From Daucus carota subsp. sativus (lineage: Eukaryota > Streptophyta > Magnoliopsida > Apiales > Apiaceae), in contig NC_030383.2 in assembly GCF_001625215.2 (NCBI RefSeq), positions 10,986,779 to 11,050,778 of the forward strand: a stretch of 64,000 nucleotides of DNA, written 5' to 3'. The position numbers and the translations under genes are program-made. The notes below the pieces were generated by a model. The model saw only the letters and a program-made list of their open reading frames with translations. It searched no databases and was not told the DNA's origin. This document shows positions 1-8,896 of this stretch, in pieces. Within the stretch, counting starts at the first letter, position 1. The number at the start of each line of letters is the position of its first letter.

Positions 1-130
1 GAAAAGGAGCATCTATGAACACAAGGTCCATCCTTTCCAGTACATCTGATGGCCATTTCTGAAGCTGTTCCTCAAGGCGCGCGCTGCTGTCGACACCACC
101 GTGAAGGCAAAGAATTTTGGATTTCTTCAT
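1..130 (-). CDS. FSH-type serine hydrolase copy A, exon 1 only (gene runs off the window)
   Basis: This is the first exon of a gene whose remainder lies to the left of the window. The start codon is at 130 and the strand is minus. The reading begins MKKSKILCLHGG and continues to IDAPF, the N-terminal beta strand and LCLHG oxyanion-type loop of the FSH1/OVCA2 alpha/beta hydrolase family. It is almost identical to exon 1 of copy D (38481-38657), including the VDSSARLEEQ stretch, so A and D are duplicates. Whether the rest of copy A is intact cannot be seen. Confidence 0.85.
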   Translation of the reverse strand, partial: MKKSKILCLHGGVDSSARLEEQLQKWPSDVLERMDLVFIDAPF

Positions 131-1414
131 CTTTTATAGATTTTAGCTTCTGATCAGATCTGCTGCTTCTGAAAGAGCTGCACACTTTTCTCTACTATAA
201 ATATCACACACATTTGCAGGAACCTGAATCTTTTAACTTAAGATTATATAAACTCAAGCTTAAGATGATACTAATTAATAGTATTACACATGTGAAATAT
301 ATTTAGGTGAGAATGAACAGTTATGGTTACTTTTTTACTTGCAAATACCCGAAAATGTACAGAAATAGAAAGAGCTAAGGACTAGTAATATTTGTACTCA
401 ACAATCACCTAACTTTGTTTTACTAGCCCGTCTGCTCCGTTGTTAATGCTACAACTGGCATAGAACATGGCAAAAATAGCACTCCCGCGACCATTCAAGT
501 TTTTTGTCTTGTTAGTTGTTAAGTCGTTGTCGACTCCTTTGTATTTATGGTGCAACCGCAATTCAACCTTGCATTTCCTCGTCTGATTCTGTTTACAAAT
601 CGTTCTTCTTAACTAAATTAAGGTTCAACGATAAAAGGTTAAAAAGGACAAGATTAGGATATATAAATTGATTAGGATAATGAGTTTGTACTATGGATCT
701 ATACTTATAATAATTTTTTAGGTAAGTTCAGAATTAGGTTTTTGAAGATATTATATTTCTCTCGTTTTTTTATATTTTTATTGAGTTGTCAAATTTTTTT
801 CACATTTTTTATTTTTCTTTACTCATGGTTCCTCCTTTTCCATCCTTGTTATTAAGAGGGTGTTTGGCTGGCACACAAGTTGGTTTTTTCTGTTTTTAAG
901 CTAGCTTCTGCTTGTTTTCATGCTCTTATTGGGTTTTGTGGTTAGAAGTCAGAAACTAGAATGTGTAGCTTTTTTGTCTTGCCACAACTGCTTATTTGTT
1001 TAATCATCCAAACACTAATCAATTTATAAGTCCACATCTACTTATCATTATATAATTTACTTCTTCACTTTGAAGTAACAAATAACTTCTTTTAAGTTAA
1101 GTCAAACAACCTCTAAATTCACAATATTTCTCACAAGCAAATTATTTATCCTCTGATATTCGCTTTAAATTCAGTTTGTCGTATTCACAATATTTTTCGT
1201 GAATTATGTCACAAATTGTTCGAAATCATAAAAAATATTGAGATCGTATTTTTTTTATTTGAATTCTGAAACTGTATTTTACTGATAAAAACTGTGAATT
1301 ATTGGTCTAATCACAATGAAGACAACAATACAAAGTCCATTGTGATAGAAAGCAGTATCTTGTGTTGTGCTTGATGCATCAAATAGTCAGACAACATCCT
1401 CTTTGTTGACAGAG
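131..1414. other. Spacer between FSH copies A and B
   Basis: No gene is seen. The spacer holds the upstream region of copy A and the downstream region of copy B, plus one short inverted-repeat transposon at 856-1113. The rest is AT-rich unique-looking sequence that recurs at 38658-40022, and in part at 7169-7660. Confidence 0.7.
856..1113. mobile_element. PIF/Harbinger-like MITE, 258 bp
   Basis: The ends form an imperfect inverted repeat (GAGGGTGTTTGGCTG on the left, the complement GAGGTTGTTTGACTT on the right) flanked by TAA at 853-855 and 1114-1116. A 3-bp TAA/TTA target duplication is the PIF/Harbinger signature. There is no coding sequence. The paralogous relic at 7462-7480 has the uninterrupted site with a single TAA. 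The copy at 39446-39725 is the duplicate of this insertion and keeps about 22 bp lost here. Confidence 0.8.
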
Positions 1415-2909
1415 CTACATAAGTGAGCGGATCACTTTAGGAGCTGCAAATGAGGCTTGAACCTTGTCCAGGAAACTGTTCATTACCTTCACACCTTTTT
1501 CATCTGCAACAAAACAGACCTCCTTGTATTATTTTCAAAACTTGTGCTGATGACATTAAAGTGAACAAGATCAATGAAAAGGTGGTCTGCTTCGTTGCAA
1601 GGGTATGGAAGTTTACCTAGTTCTGGTACCTCGTGACCCCCGGGGTGCAAAATAACAAAAGGATCAACAAATGATTCCAATAGTTCAATTGCACCTAACT
1701 TTGCGAAATCATTCTCACCTATTAATGTTTCAGAAAACAAAACAAATGAGATTATAATACAACTGTGTATCGGTAAAATTAATTAAGGATTTGATGAATA
1801 CCGAAGATGTGGAGTGAGGGAATCTGAATCAGAGAGGAAAATGCATTTTCGGCTAGCTTTGGAGTTGCAATCTCTACGCTTGCAAATTTACCTCCGGATA
1901 TCACCACCACACATTTCAAATCTTGCACTTTGGTTAGAGCAACACCCTGCCATGGACCAAATATACACGATGCTGTAAGAGCAATTCCAAGAGATGCCTT
2001 ATAACATGTCCTAAGTCATAATTTAAGGCATAATTTGATGAAAAATGTTGATCCAACAATATCTTAGTGATGCCTTATATCATTAGGACAAGCTACTCAA
2101 GCCTTATTAATAGGGCATCTCTCTCTTTGCCCTATCATATATTTTAATATAAAATCTTGTACCCACTCTCTTTCTCTGCTTTAATGAAAAAAGAGAATCT
2201 TTAATAATAAAATATTAAACATATATTAAAAATAAGGCACATTGCTGAAATCGAACTTAGATAAACATGTCATGAATCACTAGGACATCATATTTTATAT
2301 TAGATTTGGGGCTCTAACTAGGACACTGTTGAACTTGCTCTAAATGTCTTAATTACATGTTCAGCAAGACAGGTTGAAAGTGAGAACTAATTTACCTGGG
2401 CTTGCATTCCCGGTAAGGCAGCGGCTATGATTGCCCCCTTTGTGAAAATAAATCAAAAGAAAGAGTAGTGTCATGTAACAAATTACCAAGACAGCTGCTA
2501 GGACTGTCTAGTAAAGTAGTAGTTTATAGTTAGAAAAGTACCATAGACATGCCGAGAACCCCGTCAAATGGGCCAAGCTTTACCATAGTTTCCTCAATGT
2601 ATGCGACGGACTCATTAAACATGATGTTCATTTTGGTTACATCCTGACATTTATTCGCATTTAGAAGCATCAAACTACTGAGAAAGTGAAAACTGGTTGC
2701 TATAACTGATTTTAAGTGGTTGGATAGCATACCTGATCATCATACCAGGTAAAAGCTCGAAAATCTACATCATAGGCTGCAAAAGGAGCATCGATGCACA
2801 CAAGGTCCATCCTTTCCAATACACTTGAAGGCCATATTTCAAGCTCTTCTTTAAGGAGCACACCACTACTGCGACCACCGTGAAGGCAGAGGATTTTCGA
2901 TTTCCTCAT
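1415..2909 (-). CDS. FSH-type (OVCA2-like) serine hydrolase, copy B, six exons
   Basis: Exons on the minus strand: 2909-2733, 2643-2542, 2437-2396, 1946-1802, 1718-1617, 1503-1415 (177, 102, 42, 145, 102, 89 bp), giving 218 residues. All introns are GT-AG and the frame is kept. The protein starts MRKSKILCLHGG. The nucleophile elbow GMSMG (Ser about 92) spans the exon 2/3 junction. The acid is in FGENDF (Asp about 159) and the base in GGHEVP (His about 184). This matches the alpha/beta-hydrolase triad of the FSH1/OVCA2 family, whose plant members are small, probably cytosolic esterases of unknown substrate. Intron 3 (between exons 3 and 4) contains a 362-bp MITE (1979-2340), and a solo LTR (3010-3498) sits about 100 bp upstream of the ATG, so expression may differ from sister copy E. 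It looks intact. Confidence 0.85.
1979..2340. mobile_element. PIF/Harbinger-like MITE in intron 3 of copy B
   Basis: The ends are GAGCAATTCCAAGAG and, inverted, GAGCAAGTTCAACAG. TAA stands on both sides (1976-1978 and 2341-2343). No open frame of note. The sister intron in copy E (41203-41286) lacks the element, so it was gained after B and E split or lost from E. Its termini resemble the 47077-48129 element. Confidence 0.82.
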
Positions 2910-3009
2910 CTCAGATGTCAGTTTCATTTGCAGTTCTGCGTTAATCAAATTTAATGTGAAAGAGCTCCAGTACACTATTCTCTGCTGTTTATGAAATGGC
3001 CCACACATA

Positions 3010-3498
3010 TGTTGGTTATTTTAGTGTAAATTGAATTAACTAGTTGATCAATGTAATCATAATATTACATCGACCAAGTCAGGAGAGTACGGAGTGTATG
3101 CTTAGTTCAAGTTTATTATGATTATTAGTGCTCATGAGGCATGTTCATTGGCATTAGACACATCTATTGGAAAAGAAGTGTCTATTGGCATTAGATTTGT
3201 CCATTGACATTAGACACATCTATTGGGATAAGATGTTTCTATTGCCATTAGACAAATCTATTTGGATTAAGATGTGTTTATCGTCAAAAAACACATCCAT
3301 TGACATCTATATATAGATGTTGCATTGATCATTTCAAGGATATGGTTCATTTGAAATACACAACAAAACACATTCTCTTTTCTTGCAGAATTTCTGACTT
3401 TATCCGATTGAATTATTTGGTGAACCACAAATAACTTCAATCTGAAAGTGTTGACACGACTTCAGAAAAATCCAAGTTATCACCATACTTATACAACA
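3010..3498. mobile_element. Solo LTR, 489 bp, probably Ty1/Copia type
   Basis: The block begins TGTTGG and ends CAACA (inverted termini TGTTG/CAACA) and is flanked by a perfect 5-bp target duplication ACATA (3005-3009, 3499-3503). The equivalent place in the duplicated block (about 42140) has a single uninterrupted ACATA. There is no second LTR or internal region, so this is the product of LTR-LTR recombination. A TATATATAG stretch near 3312 and a run of related short repeats (CATTAGACACATCTATTGG type, 3145-3300) are visible. It lies just upstream of copy B. Confidence 0.82.
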
Positions 3499-3503
3499 AC
3501 ATA

Positions 3504-4766
3504 TTCAGCTACCTCAACTCACCATTTTCATGCCGACAGCCGGGGACAGAGTTAAAATTTCTAACTCACATTTATTCAAAGTAAAATGTTGAAAATTTAA
3601 ATAAATGTTATTATATACAAAAAAAACTGAAAATTAAAATCAATACAAGCCGCTTCTGATGCTGAGGAGGATGTGGGTCATTTGAGTGGCATGTCAACAT
3701 TAATATTGGAAGGTAGTATTGAACTATCATGTCTCTCTGATTGTTAATTAAGTAAGTTTTAGACTGTTAACTTTCTTTATTGCAATCATTTTTTCTGATC
3801 TTTTTACATAACTTAAATATTTTTACTCTGAAGATGGACTTGGTATACATGGTTATCAGCTTGTAGTGCGGAATGTTATCAAGAAAGATCTCTGATAAGT
3901 GTCTGGTAGAGTCGATTTGTAACTTTTTATTCCTTAACTTACTGATAAGGATCAAGATTTTGCCTAAACAAATCAAAAGAATACATATATGTTATGTTAT
4001 GTGGTTAGCACATTTTCAGCTAACTCAACTCACTATATTCATGCAGACAATCTATCTACCCATTATCTGATTTATATGATGTGACCAACACATTTCCAGC
4101 TACTTCATTTGACCATATTAATGCAGTTCTGTTTAAGAGTACTCCTGTAAACAGAAGTGCATATAATATCTGTATTTTATTCAATTTAAAATATTTTTTG
4201 AGTGAATCTTATAACTTACAATTATTCAAAATACATTGTTAAAAGTTTAAATAGATTTTACTATAAAAGAAATCTGAAAGTATTATAAATAAATTACACA
4301 TATAAAAATGTGATCCAATCGATTTAAGAAAGAATTACACATCTGAAATATATTTAGTTGAGAAAGAACAATTATACTTGTACAGTAACTCTTTTACTTG
4401 CAAATTTTAACCAATATGTAGACAATAGACAAAGATAAAATCTTCAAGAATTTTTTTTTTATTAATTATACGTTAAATCTAATTTTAAGAAATAAATGTC
4501 ATTTCATAGTTCTCGAAATCATAAAAAAAATACTAATCCTCCTTTTTATTTGAATTATGAAACAGTATTTTACCATTTTTATGGTACAAACGGTGTTGGT
4601 CTAGTCTCAGTGAGTACAACAATACAAGCCTGAAGGGGGAGAGCAGAAAGCAAAAGCTACAAAGTCCAGTGTGATAGAAAGCAGTATCTTGTGTTTGGTA
4701 CGCAGTATCTTGTGTTTGGTACTTGATGCATCAGATAATCAGATAACATCCTCATTGTTGACAGAG
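3504..4766. other. Spacer between FSH copies B and C
   Basis: No gene is seen. It is AT-rich. 3504-4380 follows 42140-43010 (E-F spacer); about 4560-4690 instead follows 49960-50080 (left of copy G), marking a switch of paralogue type inside the spacer. Confidence 0.65.
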
Positions 4767-5906
4767 CTACATAAGTGAGCGGATCGCTTTAGGAGCTGCA
4801 AATGAGGCTTGAACCTTGTCCAGGAAACTGTTCATTACCTTCAGACCTTTTTCATCTACAACCAAACAGGACCTCCTTGTATTATTTTCAAAACTTGTGC
4901 TGATGACATTAAAGTGAACAAGATCAATGAAAGGGTGGTCTGCTTCGTGCCAGGGTATAAAAGCTTACCGAGTTTTGGTATCTCATGACCCCCGGAGTGG
5001 AAAATAACAAAAGGATCAAGAAATGAATCCAATAGTTCAATTGCATTCAACCTTGTGAAATCGGTCTCACCTAATAATGTTTTAGAAAACAAAGAAAAAA
5101 TTGAGATTATGACACGACTGTGTATCGATGAGATTAATTAAGGATTTGATGAATACCGAAGCAGTGGAGTGAGGGAATCTGAATTATAGAAGAAAATGCA
5201 TTTTCGGCTAGCTTTGGAGCTTCACCCCCTATACATTCTAATTTACTTCCGGACATCACCATTACAAATTTTAAATCTTCCACTTTGGTCAGAGCAACAC
5301 CCTGCCATGCACCAAATATACACGATGCTATGAATGTCTTATTACATGTTCCGCAAAACAGGTTGAAAGTGAGAAGTAATTTACCTGGGCTTGCATTCCT
5401 GGTAAGGCAGCCGCTACACAAGCTCCCTTGATGTAAATAAATCAACAAAAAAAAGGATTCGTGTCATGTAACAAATTATCAAGACAGTTGCTACGACTGT
5501 CTAGTAAAGTAGTTGTTTCATAGTTAAGAAAAAGTACCATGGACATGCCGAGAACCCCGTCAAATGGGCCAAGCTTTACCATAGTTTCCTCAATGTATGC
5601 GATGGACTCATTGAGCATGATGTTCATTTTGGTTACATCCTGACATTTATTGGCATGTAGAAGCATCATATTACAATTTAGGTTAAACTGATAAAATGTG
5701 AACTTATTAGTACAAGTTAACTAATGTACTTGACCGTTAAACCAGGTAAAAGCCGGAAAATCTTCATCTTCGACACGAAAAGGAGCATCTATGAACACAA
5801 GGTCCATTCTTTCCAATACATTTGAAGGCCATACTTCAAGCCCTTCTTTCAGGATCGCAGCGCTACTGTGAGTACCGTGAAGGCAGAGGATTTTCGATTT
5901 CTTCAT
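4767..5906 (-). CDS. FSH-type (OVCA2-like) serine hydrolase, copy C, six exons
   Basis: Exons: 5906-5730, 5639-5538, 5426-5385, 5301-5157, 5070-4969, 4855-4767; total 657 nt, 218 residues plus stop. All junctions keep frame. Exon 4 ends inside a Gly codon completed by exon 5, and exon 6 begins inside an Asp codon. Triad candidates are Ser92 in GMSMG, Asp159 in GETDF and His184 in GGHEIP. The protein ends in IRSLM. The chosen ATG aligns across all copies; an in-frame upstream ATG exists but its extension is not conserved. It is nearly identical to copy G (exon 4 protein identical by eye) and less like its positional equivalent F. It looks intact. Function is known only at family level. Confidence 0.85.
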
Positions 5907-6081
5907 CCTAGATATCAGACTGGATCTGGTTCGGTTCACCATTTGCAGTTCTGCGTTGATCAAATTTAGTGGGAAAGAGCTCTTGTACTCTATTCGCTGT
6001 TGTTTTTGAAATGGCCCACACATATCCACCTACCTCAACTAACTTTGTTGTACGATAATAAAATGTCAGTATTTTTATTTT

Positions 6082-6283
6082 GGGTCCACGTCCTAGCATA
6101 TGTATGCTGGGACCTGTTAAAAAACATACAGGTTCCTAGTCGTTGGATTAATATCCAGCGATCAGAATTAAAACAAAATTTTGATATATCTCGGGTTTTT
6201 TAACGTTGGATAGGATATTCATCTAACGATTAGAAACCTTTATGTGTTTTTTAACACGTACATATGCTAGGGAACCTAGACCC
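6082..6283. mobile_element. Near-palindromic MITE, about 202 bp
   Basis: The two halves are inverted copies of each other over about 75 bp: GGGTCCACGTCCTAGCAT on the left and GGGTCTAGGTTCCCTAGCAT read from the right, both continuing through TGTTAAAAAACA-like and TCGTTRGAT-like stretches. Folded, it gives a long hairpin. Copies F and G lack this block at the matching upstream position. No clear target duplication was found, so the superfamily is not assigned. Confidence 0.6.
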
Positions 6284-7011
6284 TTATATCTAATGCTTAC
6301 TCCCATCTAATTATATATATATCTAATGATGAAGCGGATATTTTTTTCTATAGTATTGCTAATGATCCATCGATGATTGCTTCGCTTAAGCTTGTTCATA
6401 TCGATGCAACTGCATATTATGCTGCTTTCACAGTTGATTTTAGTGAATTATGGGAGGTTGACCTCTGGTTCGAGTCGAGAGGGACAGGATTGAGTAACGA
6501 TATTGATTTGTTTTTTTAGGTTTTGTCGGTTCTTTTCGGCTATTTTGTGATTTGATTTTAGAAGTTTTATTTACTGCTTTTAACTGATTTTTTTATTTGA
6601 TTTTAATTGATATTAATAGTGACCTTGTAGGGCACTTATTTTTCAACTTTTGCAACGACGGGCAGTTTATTATGTAATTAAATTTAATTTTCAACAGTTT
6701 CAAAATTGTATTTGTAATTGCGGTTACTAGCCGTTGCTGATATGGTTGTAAATGAAATCTTCATATTGTTTTAAGTTTTATTTGAAAGATTTTTTTTTAC
6801 AAATTCTTTTAAAAAATTATAGTATTTCTGCAAAAAAATTGTGTATTTGTTAACAATCCCCTTAAATTAAAAAGGATTAAATATCTAGTTATGATTTTAG
6901 TTACATTTTGACATGTATAAAACGCATGTATTTAAATAATTTTATTATATTTTCATATTTTTGATTTTGTATTAAAATCTGATAATAGACGTATCAGTAA
7001 ACATCAAATCA
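6284..7011. other. No recognised gene; one open stretch of about 66 codons
   Basis: It is AT-rich. A plus-strand frame from about 6327 to 6520 stays open and has a protein-like composition (fragments such as IANDPSMIASLKLVHID and ELWEVDLWFESRG) but has no start/stop architecture or family I recognise. It could be a remnant exon or chance. Nothing else is seen. Confidence 0.3.
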
Positions 7012-7168
7012 AAACATGTAAAAGCAGGAAAATTTTAATTATCTTTCGAAAAAAGAGCATCAATGAACACAAGGTCCAAGTTTTCTGGTACATCTGAAGG
7101 CCATTCCTCCTTTAAGGCGCGCACCCTCTCACCACTGTGAAGACAAATAATTTTGGATTTCCTGAGAT
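7012..7168 (-). pseudogene. Relic of FSH hydrolase exon 1
   Basis: Read on the minus strand this gives RKSKIICLHSGE, then EEWPSDVPENLDLVFIDALF, clearly exon 1 of the FSH array. It lacks the initiating ATG, has an in-frame stop after the IDA motif and small deletions, and no exons 2-6 follow. It is older and more diverged than copies A-G. Confidence 0.8.
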
Positions 7169-7660
7169 GATTTTGTTTACATAATATTCCCTAATTTTAA
7201 AAAAAATATTCATAATTTAATAATAATTATAAAATAAAAAAAGGACTAGATTAGGATATACAGTATAAATTGATTAAGGAAATGAGCTTTTATTATGGGT
7301 CTAGACTAATAATAAATATTTATTAAGCTTATAATTAGATTTTTGAAAATATTGTGTTCACCTTTACCCTTTTTTACGGTGTTTTTCTTGAGTTAAACTT
7401 TTTATCAAATTCTTTATTTTTCTTTACCCATTATCCCTTCTTTTCCATCTTTGTTATTAAATTCGCAGGATTTTCCCCACCCAAAATGATCTATCCTCCG
7501 ATATTCACCTTAAATTCAATTTGTCAAAATTCAATGATTTGTTATATCTGGAAAAGCTCTTTTGGTTTTCGGGTTTTATATCAAATGAGGCAATCATTTT
7601 GTCCAAAAATCTCATTCACGCCATCCATTAAAACATCATATCATTTATACCACTAAATTG
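7169..7660. repeat. Diverged paralogue of the spacer upstream of FSH copies A and D
   Basis: It follows 590-1180 and 39180-39790 in order (GGACTAGATTAGGATATA, then a TTTATTTTTCTTTACCCAT-like stretch, then CCTCCGATATTCACCTTAAA). At 7462-7480 it has the uninterrupted site where A and D carry the Harbinger MITE. It therefore belongs to the exon-1 relic next to it. Confidence 0.7.
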
Positions 7661-7676
7661 AGTGTGTGTGTGTCTA

Positions 7677-7682
7677 TATACA

Positions 7683-7716
<34 letters not shown>

Positions 7717-7738
7717 CATACACACACACACACATACA

Positions 7739-7772
<34 letters not shown>

Positions 7773-7784
7773 CATATACATATA
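7677..7784. repeat. (TACA)n / TA-rich microsatellite
   Basis: Runs of TACA with interspersed CA and TATA units, ending directly at the left end of the inverted-repeat element at 7785. Confidence 0.9.
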
Positions 7785-8186
7785 AGTTCAGTGGAGACTG
7801 CAAATTCTTGGAGACTTGGAGTCCTCCATCCTGACCCTTAATCAGGTTTTAATCCAACGGTTATTATAAATTTGTGTTATAAATTTAAAAACTCTGTGTG
7901 TCCGTATCTATACAGGAAGGTATATGTATTTCATCTATATCAATGATAACGGCCAGCAGTTACCGGAGGTGCTCCATTTCCGGATGGTGTTGTCTCCGTT
8001 AATATCATCTCCAATAATCATTGTATCCCCGAGTTGTTCACCTTTTCTTACGGTCGTTGTTCTGCTGTCTAGTGTTGGCTGGTTTCTCAACTTTTTTCTT
8101 TTTAAAATTTTATCTTGTGGTTGATCTGCAGTCTGCAGATGGTTATTGGAGGCATACATCTAGGTATGGCTATGATGTTTAGTTTT

Positions 8187-8896
8187 TGTTATATGCAAAA
8201 TTATGAAGATTAACTAAATGGGCCAGGCCCACAGAAGAAGACCTATTTGGACCAGGAGAATCAAGATCAACACGACTTCGAAGTGACCCTGTCAAAAGAT
8301 AGGGCGCGCCCTATCTTCTGGGCGCGCCCACTTGCCGAGGATAGTTTGGTCAACAGTAATTTAGAAGGGCAGAAGGAGATGCTTCTTGTTTAGGGGGACG
8401 CCCTTAAGCATAAGTAGATCCTACTGTTAAAATAACGAAGGCCCTACCTTGTAGTCTGAGGGGTTGTCCTCCTTGGGAGGTAGAGGGTAAAGAGAAGACA
8501 CACCCTGAAGGGTCCTATCTCTGTAGTCTGGCGGGTTGTCCCTGTCGGGGAGTAGGATAGTGCCCATGCATTTGGGGTAAGCTCTAGAGCTAGGCCTCAT
8601 CGTATTGGGCCCCTTTCAGGAGGAAGATTCTAGAAGGGGAGGCCCAGCCCACATGGGTGTCTTAGGAGAAAGAACTACGTGCCGGCTTGATCCCCTATAA
8701 ATAGGGGTACGTAGGCATATTGTAGGCATCGATCATTATTGAGAGCTATTCCAGTTAGCAATCTTGAACCCTTTGCTTACAATTGCAGCCGCCTCCATAA
8801 CAAACAACCAACCACTTCCTACATTCTCGCCAACAAGAATCTTGATCCACGCCGCGAACCTCATCTTTGTTAACCTACCAGTTTTCTCCGTTAACA
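8187..8896 (+). repeat. 5' LTR of the Ty3-type element
   Basis: 710 bp, TGTTA...TAACA. A CCCCTATAAATAGGGG box near 8693 is a TATA-type promoter element. Two related stretches of about 60 bp (8445-8500 and 8508-8560, each with a TGTAGTCTG core) form an internal repeat. A perfect palindrome centred on GGCGCGCC lies at about 8298-8315. Confidence 0.88.

Larger units (their letters stand above)
1..4400. repeat. Left member of a large duplicated block (partner about 38529-43020)
   Basis: From base 1 the sequence follows the region starting at 38529 with only scattered substitutions (about a dozen seen over the first 1.4 kb) and indels. The match runs through exon 1 of A/D, the A-B/D-E spacer, gene B/E and the B-C/E-F spacer. 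It is interrupted by insertions present in only one member: 1979-2340 and 3010-3498 here, 40433-41007 and 41597-41836 in the partner. Near 4.4 kb the match passes from the E-F spacer type to the sequence found left of copy G (about 49960). Confidence 0.85.

Noticed and set aside
7677-7784. Regular short repeats that might suggest a CRISPR-like array
   Set aside because: A simple tetranucleotide microsatellite in a plant nuclear genome, with no spacers.
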